Assembly: GCF_001548055.1 (NCBI RefSeq)
Contig: NZ_AP014724.1
Location: forward strand, 1,550,001-1,614,000
Direction: 5' to 3'
DNA length: 64,000 bases
From: Sulfurospirillum cavolei
GTDB taxonomy: Bacteria; Campylobacterota; Campylobacteria; Campylobacterales; Sulfurospirillaceae
Below, in pieces: positions 24,356-31,237 of this stretch; the stretch's first letter is position 1, and the number at the start of each line of letters is the position of its first letter. The notes under the pieces were generated by a model, which ran no database searches, had not been told where the DNA came from, and saw nothing but the letters and a program-made list of their open reading frames with translations. Made by a program: the position numbers and the translations under genes.

Positions 24356-24568
24356 TTAAAGCAAATCGTCGATGTCGGCTTGTCCCTCTTCGATTTGGGC
24401 TAAAAGCTCTTTTTCTCTTTTAGAATCGCGCGTGACGACGCCCAGTTTGGATTGAATTTTTTGGATCCACTCTTCTTTTTCGCGGTACTCGAGATTGCTG
24501 GTTTTGACCGTATCGAGCAGTTTTCGAAGCTCTTGCGGCGATTTTTCGTCTAAGTTAATCGTAGGCAT
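24356..24568 (-). CDS. Small conserved-looking hypothetical protein
   Basis: 70 residues, charged, predicted helical throughout (PQELRKLLDTVKTSNLEYRE, KEEWIQKIQSKLG), ending in an acidic tail (EEGQADIDDLL). No Cys, signal or membrane segment. I do not recognise the family. It stands alone on the minus strand with AAAGGAT just upstream of the ATG. Confidence 0.55.
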   Translation of the reverse strand: MPTINLDEKSPQELRKLLDTVKTSNLEYREKEEWIQKIQSKLGVVTRDSKREKELLAQIEEGQADIDDLL

Positions 24569-24706
24569 ACGAAATCCTTTAAAATGACATGTAAGCGAGA
24601 ATTATAGCACGCATTGAATCTAAAACGGTTACCTTAGCTTCCGTCAAGAAAAAGCGTGTTAGAATCGCCTATATTCGATCGAAAAAACGATCGTTAGGAG
24701 AGTGAC

Positions 24707-25312
24707 ATGGTTACGCATCGATTTCAAAACAAAGCCGCCTTCGTACTTACCATTGGTTTACTAGGCTCATGCCTCTTTTGGAGCGGATGTGCAACGCATC
24801 CCGATACGCCACCGCTTCCAAGCGTTGCTTCGGTCGATTTGGAACGCTACGCGGGAAAATGGATCGAAATAGCACGCTATGAAAACCGTTTTGAAAAAGG
24901 GTGCGTCGGAGCGACCGCCCAGTACCACGTAGAAGCCGCTAGCGTATCGGTACTCAATCAATGTTACGATGCGAAGGGCGAACGCATCGGCGAAGCTAAA
25001 GGAGAAGCAAAAATGGTAGAAGGGAGCAATAACAGTCGCCTAAGAGTGAGCTTTTTTTGGCCTTTTTACGGTAATTATTGGATCGTTATGCTCGATAAAG
25101 AGTATCGCTATAGCGTCGTGGGCGAGCCTACAAGACGCTATTTGTGGATACTCTCTCGAACCGCGACGCTTTCCTCGCACGATAAGCAAACGATTTTGGC
25201 GTATCTGCCGACGATCGGTTACGATCCCGATCAACTTTATTGGACGAAACCGATCGATTTAGCGCAATCGGTTGTTGACAAATCGCACGCTCAAGAAAAC
25301 CAAAATCGATAA
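24707..25312 (+). CDS. blc: Outer-membrane lipocalin lipoprotein (Blc family)
   Basis: 201 residues. The N-terminal signal ends in a lipobox-like WSGC (Cys28). The lipocalin signature GKWIEIARYENRFEKG is near residue 48, followed by beta strands of the barrel (AQYHVEAASVSVLNQCYD, LRVSFFWPFYGNYWIV; partly quoted) and the closing YLWILSRT region. Blc proteins bind lysophospholipids or fatty acids at the outer membrane. It is preceded by TTAGGAGAGTG and its 3' end overlaps the tungstate permease gene by 54 bases in opposite orientation. Confidence 0.85.
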   Translation: MVTHRFQNKAAFVLTIGLLGSCLFWSGCATHPDTPPLPSVASVDLERYAGKWIEIARYENRFEKGCVGATAQYHVEAASVSVLNQCYDAKGERIGEAKGEAKMVEGSNNSRLRVSFFWPFYGNYWIVMLDKEYRYSVVGEPTRRYLWILSRTATLSSHDKQTILAYLPTIGYDPDQLYWTKPIDLAQSVVDKSHAQENQNR

Positions 25313-26029
25313 AATGATCATCACGCCGGCAACCGGAGCGGAATAACTGAGTCCAAAACTCGTAAAACGATCGTAAATCAAAACGGGCGCGGTCATCGGA
25401 TGGTAAACCAAAATCACCACGGCACCGAACTCTCCGAGTCCTCTCCCCCACATCATCAAACAGCCGTTAACAATGTCTTTTTTCGCATTGGGCAGAGAAA
25501 TTGCAAAAAAGACTTTCAGAGGCGTTGCCCCAAGCGTGCGTGCAACTTTTTCGAGCTTAACGTCCACTTTTTTAAATCCCTCTTTGGCTCCGTTAATCAA
25601 AAACGTGGAAGAGAGGAACATCATCGCGATCATAATACCCGTTTCCGTACCGATAAAATGAATCCCCAAAGCGTTGAAAAAATCGCCCCATAAACCGCTT
25701 CCAAATGCCACAAGCAATGCAATTCCCGCCGCGGTATGCGGAATCATAATCGGAATATCGATCAAGGTTTCTAAAAACGAACGCCCGAAAAAAGTGTGTC
25801 GCGCGATCAGATACGCCAAAGGCAGTCCGGTCAGTAACGCGAAGAGGGTCGAGAAAAAAGAGACTTTCATCGTCAACCATACCGAAGCCGCAACATCGGC
25901 TTCTTGAATCGTCTTTAAAAGCGTTTTAACGTCGTTTCCGATCAGCATCTTAAACAAAGGAACGGTTAAAAACAGCAACATCACAAGCCCTAACAGTGCT
26001 AAGAACGTCGTAAACCAGTAGCGTCTCAT
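25259..26029 (-). CDS. wtpB: Tungstate/molybdate ABC transporter permease
   Basis: 256 residues, an inner-membrane permease with about six hydrophobic segments and the EAA-type loop KVARTLGATPLKVFFAISLPNA near residue 165 (partly quoted) that docks with the ATPase. It belongs to the ModB/WtpB group. The ATG at 26029 overlaps the ATPase stop as ATGA; a GTG nine bases upstream is the alternative. Last gene of wtpA-wtpC-wtpB. Its 3' end overlaps the lipocalin gene on the other strand. Confidence 0.85.
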   Translation of the reverse strand: MRRYWFTTFLALLGLVMLLFLTVPLFKMLIGNDVKTLLKTIQEADVAASVWLTMKVSFFSTLFALLTGLPLAYLIARHTFFGRSFLETLIDIPIMIPHTAAGIALLVAFGSGLWGDFFNALGIHFIGTETGIMIAMMFLSSTFLINGAKEGFKKVDVKLEKVARTLGATPLKVFFAISLPNAKKDIVNGCLMMWGRGLGEFGAVVILVYHPMTAPVLIYDRFTSFGLSYSAPVAGVMIILSILVFLSVRFVNNRLR

Positions 26030-27009
26030 AAGTAACACACATCCTTTCGATTAAATCCGATATACATCGCTTCTCCCCGATGAATCGAACACCCTTCGTG
26101 TTCGCGTTTGATCATTTTGACGAAAAATTGCTCTTCACCCACCGTAATAAACAATTTAAAATGATCCACGATACCCATACATTCGTCCAGAGTTCCGCTA
26201 AAACGATAATCACATGTCAACGTATCTTCTTTGGAAACCATAATGTCGTTCGGATCGATCGAAAAAAGTTTGGTCGCGTCTTCATCGATAAGTGCCGTCG
26301 AAAAAATATTTTTAAAGCCTAAAAATTCGGCAACTTTTAACGATTTCGGATGGGAAAGCACTTCGTTGGCGGAGCCGACTTGTTGGACACATCCGTCCAT
26401 CACGATAGCGATACGATCCGCCAAATAGGACGCTTCTCGAAAATTGTGCGTGACATGTAGCGTGGTTAAGCCGTAACGGCGATGCACGTCTTTGAGAAAT
26501 TTCATAATGGCGTTTCGAAACGTCGGGTCGATCGCACTGAGCGGTTCGTCTAGCAGTAAGATTTTGGGGCGCGCATAGATCGCTCTGGCAATGGCGATGC
26601 GTTGTTTTTCGCCGCCGGAAAGGTTGTCGATGCGACGTTCTAGCAATTTTTCCAAACCTAAAAATTCAACCAAGTCTTCAAACAAGCTCTCGGCGTCTTC
26701 GATCATTTTATAACGTCCGGCAAAACGGATATTTTCGCGTACGCTTAAATTGGGGAAAAGCGCAAAGTCTTGGTAGACAAATCCGATCGAACGCTCTTCG
26801 GGAGCTTTGTGCATGATCTCTTCGTTATTAAAGATCAGCTTACCGCCGACGTGGTGTAAGCCGGCGATCGATTCTAAAATGACCGTTTTCCCCGCACCCG
26901 AATGCCCCAAAATCACAAAGTATTCACCCTCGCCGACGTCGAAGCTAATGTCTTTTAAATCGAACGCCCCTACTTTACATGTAAGGGCTTGCAAGGAGAG
27001 ATAACTCAT
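26026..27009 (-). CDS. wtpC: Tungstate/molybdate ABC transporter ATPase
   Basis: 327 residues. Walker A GHSGAGKT near residue 35, signature LSGGEKQRIAIARA near 130, Walker B ILLLDEP near 150, and the switch His in LHVTHNF near 185. A C-terminal extension of about 90 residues after the nucleotide-binding domain resembles the regulatory domain of ModC/WtpC-type ATPases but is short. The ATG overlaps the wtpA stop as AAATGA. Confidence 0.87.
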   Translation of the reverse strand: MSYLSLQALTCKVGAFDLKDISFDVGEGEYFVILGHSGAGKTVILESIAGLHHVGGKLIFNNEEIMHKAPEERSIGFVYQDFALFPNLSVRENIRFAGRYKMIEDAESLFEDLVEFLGLEKLLERRIDNLSGGEKQRIAIARAIYARPKILLLDEPLSAIDPTFRNAIMKFLKDVHRRYGLTTLHVTHNFREASYLADRIAIVMDGCVQQVGSANEVLSHPKSLKVAEFLGFKNIFSTALIDEDATKLFSIDPNDIMVSKEDTLTCDYRFSGTLDECMGIVDHFKLFITVGEEQFFVKMIKREHEGCSIHRGEAMYIGFNRKDVCYL

Positions 27010-27956
27010 TTTTTTCCTAAAATAGAGGCATCACCCGTGATAATCGGCGGATTCATCGTATCTTGACCGTTTTTCTTCATGATCGCCTGTCCTTCAGGAC
27101 TCAAAATAAAGTTGACAAATGCCACCGCACCCGCTTTATTGGCAGGAGATTTAGCGTTTTCAAAAATACTCAAACCGTACACCATCGGCGCACCGACTTG
27201 CTTCTCGACTTCGCCCGGCTTTTTACCGTCGATATTAAACGATACTTCGGAATAGACGTTATCGTATTTAGCACTTTTGAGCGAAATAGCTTCGGGGAGC
27301 GTAACGTATTTGAGGTGATGTTGATCGGCTACGGATTTATAAATAAACAAATAGTCGTATTGTCCTGCTTCCAACAAACCTAAAAGATCGGTCTCTTTCG
27401 GTCGAACGACGACTTTTTTAGGGTTTTCTTCTCCGACTTCGTAATGGTCGCCGTAATTAAAAAGCGCTTGATACAAACCGGGTTTAACGTAGTATTTTTC
27501 CGCCAACATCGTCACCAACATCGAGCGATAACCGCACGGATCGAGATTAGGGTTTGAATGTCCTACGACAACGCCCTCTTTCATAAAAATATCCGTCCAG
27601 TTCTTCTCGTTAATTTCTTTGGAGAATTTTGATTTGTCGGTATAGGCTAAAACCATTTCGTTGGTTGCAAACTGCGCGTTAAATTTGGCATTATTAGGGA
27701 TTAGCATCGCATCGATCACTTGATAGTCGGCACTGCCCATAACGTCCGCCGCACGTCCAAGATCGGTTACTTTACGCGCTGCGGCGATACTGCCGCTGGG
27801 TTCTCTTTGCACGTCGTACTGCGGGTATTTTTCTTCAAACACTTTTTCGATCTCCGCAAACGGCACCGAAAGGCTTCCGGCATGTAAAACGACGATAGGC
27901 TCTTTTGCCAACAAAAACGACGCCGCTAAGGCACTGAGTAACCATACTTTTTTCAT
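27006..27956 (-). CDS. wtpA: Tungstate/molybdate-binding periplasmic protein (WtpA type)
   Basis: 316 residues with a Sec signal (residues 1-17, ASFLLAKEP). The mature N terminus VVLHAGSLSVPF and the PSGSIAAARKVTDLGRAADVMGSAD stretch (quoted in part) are the oxyanion-binding loops of the WtpA/ModA family, closest in style to archaeal WtpA. It captures tungstate or molybdate in the periplasm. An AAGGAG precedes the ATG, and a TATGT-N7-GCATA palindrome lies 19-35 bases upstream of the start, where it could block the promoter. Confidence 0.87.
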   Translation of the reverse strand: MKKVWLLSALAASFLLAKEPIVVLHAGSLSVPFAEIEKVFEEKYPQYDVQREPSGSIAAARKVTDLGRAADVMGSADYQVIDAMLIPNNAKFNAQFATNEMVLAYTDKSKFSKEINEKNWTDIFMKEGVVVGHSNPNLDPCGYRSMLVTMLAEKYYVKPGLYQALFNYGDHYEVGEENPKKVVVRPKETDLLGLLEAGQYDYLFIYKSVADQHHLKYVTLPEAISLKSAKYDNVYSEVSFNIDGKKPGEVEKQVGAPMVYGLSIFENAKSPANKAGAVAFVNFILSPEGQAIMKKNGQDTMNPPIITGDASILGKK

Positions 27957-27974
27957 ATAAAACTCCTTTTAAAA

Positions 27975-27991
27975 TATGTATTTTTTGCATA
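27975..27991. promoter_or_regulatory. TATGC-N7-GCATA type operator upstream of wtpA
   Basis: TATGT-ATTTTTT-GCATA, four of five core positions symmetric, flanked by AA and AT. It overlaps the likely -10 region of wtpA (a TTGAAG -35 candidate is 17 bases before TTATGC on the minus strand), a repressor-like position. Same palindrome as at 29638, 35411 and 38671. Confidence 0.6.
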
Positions 27992-28091
27992 ATCACACTG
28001 CGCGAGGGGCTTCAAATGAAGCACGCGCTCACACAAAGGATATCGGAAAATCTTACCCTATTTGCATAGCGACAAAATAGCCGATACTGTT

Positions 28092-28829
28092 TTAATCTTT
28101 AAATTCTTTTTTATTTCTCGGTCTTAAAAACAACTCTTTAAAGCGTTCGTTCGCATAATTTTCGATGTCCGCTTGGAGTTTACGATAGTTGTCCATATAC
28201 TCTTTGGCAACGGAGGTGAGTTTCGTACCCGCGTCTTCTCCGCCGCCTTGTTTGGTTTCAACCATCACGTCGTTGATGTTTTTCTGCAATATCTTAATAT
28301 GCGTCCATGCTTTTTTATAGTTCATACCGATTTTTTCGGAGGCCTTGGCGATAGAGCCCTCTTGCTCGATCAGCTCTAAAATCTCGGTCTTCCCTTTGCC
28401 GAAAAGCAACTCTCCCTCGGCGTTTTCGATCCACGTTTTGGTTTTAACGTAAAGCCTCGGACGCTTTTTTTCGGTAAAACATCCCAAAGAACAATACGTC
28501 ACGTCGATATTTTTTTCTTTGAGCGTTCCTCGAATTTTCTTCAACCCGATACCCGAAGCCTGCGCGCGTGCGGCCTGACATGTCACGCGATTTTTATCGT
28601 CTAAAAGCGGCGTCAAACGATTGAGTGCTTCAACGTCGAATACGCCGCCTTCAATCTTACCGAACTGTCCGAGTTCGCAACGATCGATGCGTATTTCAAG
28701 TGCTTTGGCGGCATCGCCGACTTCGCGGATCGGACATTTTAACTTGGCGGCAATTTTATACGCATCGGAGCAATCGAGCTTGCCGTGTTCGTTCAAATAC
28801 TGCCGAATCAACGCTTCCATTTCGTTCAT
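28092..28829 (-). CDS. ModE-like regulator with an extra N-terminal domain
   Basis: 245 residues. The C-terminal half (from about 130: GKGKTEILELIEQEGSIAKASEKIGMNYKKAW, partly quoted) is the ModE-type winged-helix DNA-binding domain. The molybdate-binding (molbindin/TOBE) domains that normally follow it are absent. The N-terminal ~125 residues have six Cys, including DVTYCSLGCF, and a helix-turn-helix-like start; they may be the sensing part. It lies two bases after fdhD and upstream of wtpACB. It is the best candidate for the protein that reads the TATGC-N7-GCATA sites. Confidence 0.75.
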   Translation of the reverse strand: MNEMEALIRQYLNEHGKLDCSDAYKIAAKLKCPIREVGDAAKALEIRIDRCELGQFGKIEGGVFDVEALNRLTPLLDDKNRVTCQAARAQASGIGLKKIRGTLKEKNIDVTYCSLGCFTEKKRPRLYVKTKTWIENAEGELLFGKGKTEILELIEQEGSIAKASEKIGMNYKKAWTHIKILQKNINDVMVETKQGGGEDAGTKLTSVAKEYMDNYRKLQADIENYANERFKELFLRPRNKKEFKD

Positions 28830-28831
28830 GC

Positions 28832-29623
28832 TTATGCCTCCTCCATCACGATACGGTGTGCATGGCGGTAAACGTTCATCGTATCGCCGCGTACAAAACC
28901 GATTAAAGTAAGTCCGAATTTTTCGGCGATCATCAAACCTAAACAGGTCGATGCGGTACGTGACGCTAAAATAGGAATTTGATGCATGACCGCTTTTGCC
29001 ACCATTTCCGAAGAGAGTCTGCCGCTAACCATTAAAAAAGCATTGCGCGTATCCACACCCGCCATCACGGCTTTACCGACGACTTTATCGATCGTGTTGT
29101 GCTGGGCGATGTCTTCGCCGATAAAATAGGTCTTTTCATCGGTAAAAAGTTTTGCCGTATGCACGCAACCCGTTTGCTCGTACAACGGACATTCGGTATA
29201 AAATCGGCTCATTTCGTAACTCAGTTTTTGAGCACTCAGGCAAAAATCGCTTTTGATCACTTTCGCTTCGATGGCTTCGGGATCGATATTGGCGGTCATA
29301 CTCTTACCGCATCCGCTAATGACCACGCCTTCGGCGTTGAGCTTGTGAATGTTTGCTTCATTGACTTTAGCCTCGATACAAACTTGCATACCGTCGTTTA
29401 GGAGCTTGAGCGAAAGGACGTCGCTAAATTTTTCGATAATGTTTTCACTCATCAAATAACCGATTGCCAACGCTTCTTGATCGACGGGTGTTGCCATCAA
29501 CGCACCCACGCGCTTTTCATTGACGAAAAGTTCCAGTTTAATTTCGCGTACCAGCGTATCGTCTCGCTCAAAGACCTCTTTGCCTTTAATTTTAGTAATT
29601 TTGGTTGAAAAAATCGGTTCCAT
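28832..29623 (-). CDS. fdhD: FdhD, sulfur carrier for formate dehydrogenase cofactor
   Basis: 263 residues. FdhD moves sulfur from cysteine desulfurase to the Mo/W-bis-pyranopterin cofactor before insertion into formate dehydrogenase. Family features: PVDQEALAIGYLMSENII near residue 45, the active loop VVISGCGKS near residue 103, the SGRLSSEMVAKA and ASRTASTCLGLMIAEK segments. The active loop has only one Cys where E. coli FdhD has a CxxC pair. It starts a unit with the ModE-like gene and has its own palindromic site 15-31 bases upstream. Confidence 0.88.
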   Translation of the reverse strand: MEPIFSTKITKIKGKEVFERDDTLVREIKLELFVNEKRVGALMATPVDQEALAIGYLMSENIIEKFSDVLSLKLLNDGMQVCIEAKVNEANIHKLNAEGVVISGCGKSMTANIDPEAIEAKVIKSDFCLSAQKLSYEMSRFYTECPLYEQTGCVHTAKLFTDEKTYFIGEDIAQHNTIDKVVGKAVMAGVDTRNAFLMVSGRLSSEMVAKAVMHQIPILASRTASTCLGLMIAEKFGLTLIGFVRGDTMNVYRHAHRIVMEEA

Positions 29624-29637
29624 ATTCGTTCCTTCGT

Positions 29638-29654
29638 TATGCGTTTAGCGCATA
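29638..29654. promoter_or_regulatory. TATGC-N7-GCATA operator upstream of fdhD-modE
   Basis: TATGC-GTTTAGC-GCATA, a perfect 5-bp core palindrome. On the minus strand TTGACG followed after 17 bases by GCATAA suggests a promoter whose -10 overlaps the site, so autorepression by the ModE-like protein is plausible. Confidence 0.65.
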
Positions 29655-29663
29655 TTTATCGTC

Positions 29664-29701
29664 AAAAAAAGTGTAGCGTACGAAGCTTAATCGTACGCTA
29701 C
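29664..29701 (-). terminator. Intrinsic terminator of the fdh operon
   Basis: Perfect 11-bp stem GTAGCGTACGA/TCGTACGCTAC with a seven-base loop, followed on the minus strand by AC and a run of seven T. It ends the fdhMXABC transcript 16 bases after fdhC. Confidence 0.88.
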
Positions 29702-29716
29702 ATGACACGCTATTTT

Positions 29717-30616
29717 TTAAAACTTACCCTGATTTTTGAGCTTTTTATACCACGTGCTGTGGAGGATTTTCACTTCCTCTTCTTCCACGTAACCCGTGAT
29801 AATACTTTGCACCGCACCTTTAATGGCAAACATTGACATGTACACATGCGTGATGAAAAGTGCAACAACCGCAAAACCCATAACGTTATGGATAATCGCG
29901 GCGGCACGTAACATGTCGATTTGACTCATGCCCGTTAGATTATGGAGCATTTCCATTTTAAAGTCAAGAAAAAACATAAACGCACCGCTTAAAATCATCG
30001 TAATGCCGCCAAGGATTGCTACCCAATACCACATCTTTTGACCCGCGTTAAATTTTCCCGCGAGGATCGGTTTTTTCTCTTTGGAGAGATACCCTCCTAG
30101 GATCATAAACCATTTAACGTCATCAAGGTTAAAAAGAGCTTCTTTGAGCCACATCAATGCCATCGGAATGACGACGATCGTAAAAGGAACCGTAAAGAGT
30201 CCGTGTAAATTTTTACAAAATCTAACAAACATTCCTCCGCCGAAGAAGTCGCCGAAAACGATCACGAATCCCGTCGGGACGATCACGATAAAGCTAATCG
30301 CCGCGATTTGGTGGATTATACGGTTATACAGATTAAAGGCGTAGTATTTCTTTTCACTGTGCGGAAACACTTTAGGCCCTATAATCTTATAATGCAGGAA
30401 AAAAGCTCCCGGTACGCCGATTAAGATGCCTAAGAATATCCATGCAAAGTAGTGATGTTGGAGCATGGTAAACAAGGGGCCTAATTTCAAGCTCTCTTCT
30501 TGTCCGTATCCTAAGATATTTTGTATGCGCATCTCACCCCATATTTGGCTATCGACGGCAAATGCCGCCGATGCCAACGCTAGGGTCGCAATGAACATGT
30601 AAAGGTATTTTTTCAT
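29717..30616 (-). CDS. fdhC: Formate dehydrogenase cytochrome b subunit
   Basis: 299 residues. An N-terminal signal-like segment (residues 1-20, ALASAAFA) is followed by four main membrane helices of the FdnI/FdhC cytochrome b556 family, with haem-ligand histidines in LYNRIIHQIAA, KNLHGLFT and AAIIHNVMG. It anchors FdhAB to the periplasmic face and reduces menaquinone. I start at 30616 because AAAGGAG is five bases upstream; an in-frame ATG 15 bases earlier covers that site. It lies 11 bases after fdhB. Confidence 0.88.
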   Translation of the reverse strand: MKKYLYMFIATLALASAAFAVDSQIWGEMRIQNILGYGQEESLKLGPLFTMLQHHYFAWIFLGILIGVPGAFFLHYKIIGPKVFPHSEKKYYAFNLYNRIIHQIAAISFIVIVPTGFVIVFGDFFGGGMFVRFCKNLHGLFTVPFTIVVIPMALMWLKEALFNLDDVKWFMILGGYLSKEKKPILAGKFNAGQKMWYWVAILGGITMILSGAFMFFLDFKMEMLHNLTGMSQIDMLRAAAIIHNVMGFAVVALFITHVYMSMFAIKGAVQSIITGYVEEEEVKILHSTWYKKLKNQGKF

Positions 30617-30627
30617 TGCAACTCCTT

Positions 30628-31230
30628 TCATTGGTTTTTATACGCCTTATCCCATACCAACGGATTGCTTGCGCCTTTTGCGCGGGAAGAGACACGGGTT
30701 CGGATAATGGCAGACACCGATTCGGAGTCTCCGACCAAGAGTGCTTTAGTAGAACACATCGCCGCACATACGGGTACTTTCCCCTCGGCGATTCGGTTTT
30801 GACCGTAAAGGTGTCGCTCTTTTTCGGAGTTTGTCTCAAGTGGTCCTCCGGCACACATGGTACATTTATCCATCGCTCCTTTAGCCCCGAAAATCCCTTC
30901 ACGCGGAAATTGCGGTGCGCCGAAAGGACATGCGTACAAGCAGTAGCCGCAACCGATGCATTTTTCTTTATCGTGTAACACGATGCCGTCTTCACGAATG
31001 TAGAAACAATCGACCGGACAGACTTGCTCACACGGTGCGTCGGTACAATGCATACATGCGATGGAGGTTGAAAACTCTTTTCCGGGAATGCCTTCATTGA
31101 TCGTAATCACTTTTCGTCTTGCAATTCCTACCGGCAGTTCATGCGCTTCGGCGCACGCTACCGAACATCCGTCGCACTCGATACATCGGTGCTCATCACA
31201 GTAAAATTTCATTCTTGCGTATTCCATCAT
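30628..31230 (-). CDS. fdhB: Formate dehydrogenase iron-sulfur subunit
   Basis: 200 residues with four 4Fe-4S motifs: CIECDGCSVAC, CMHCTDAPCEQVCP, CIGCGYCLYACP, and CTMC...CAAMC. It wires the catalytic FdhA subunit to the cytochrome b. There is no Tat signal of its own, so it should be exported with FdhA. The first codons are ATGATG after a GGGGGTGG stretch, seven bases after the fdhA stop. Confidence 0.9.
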   Translation of the reverse strand: MMEYARMKFYCDEHRCIECDGCSVACAEAHELPVGIARRKVITINEGIPGKEFSTSIACMHCTDAPCEQVCPVDCFYIREDGIVLHDKEKCIGCGYCLYACPFGAPQFPREGIFGAKGAMDKCTMCAGGPLETNSEKERHLYGQNRIAEGKVPVCAAMCSTKALLVGDSESVSAIIRTRVSSRAKGASNPLVWDKAYKNQ

Positions 31231-31237
31231 CCACCCC

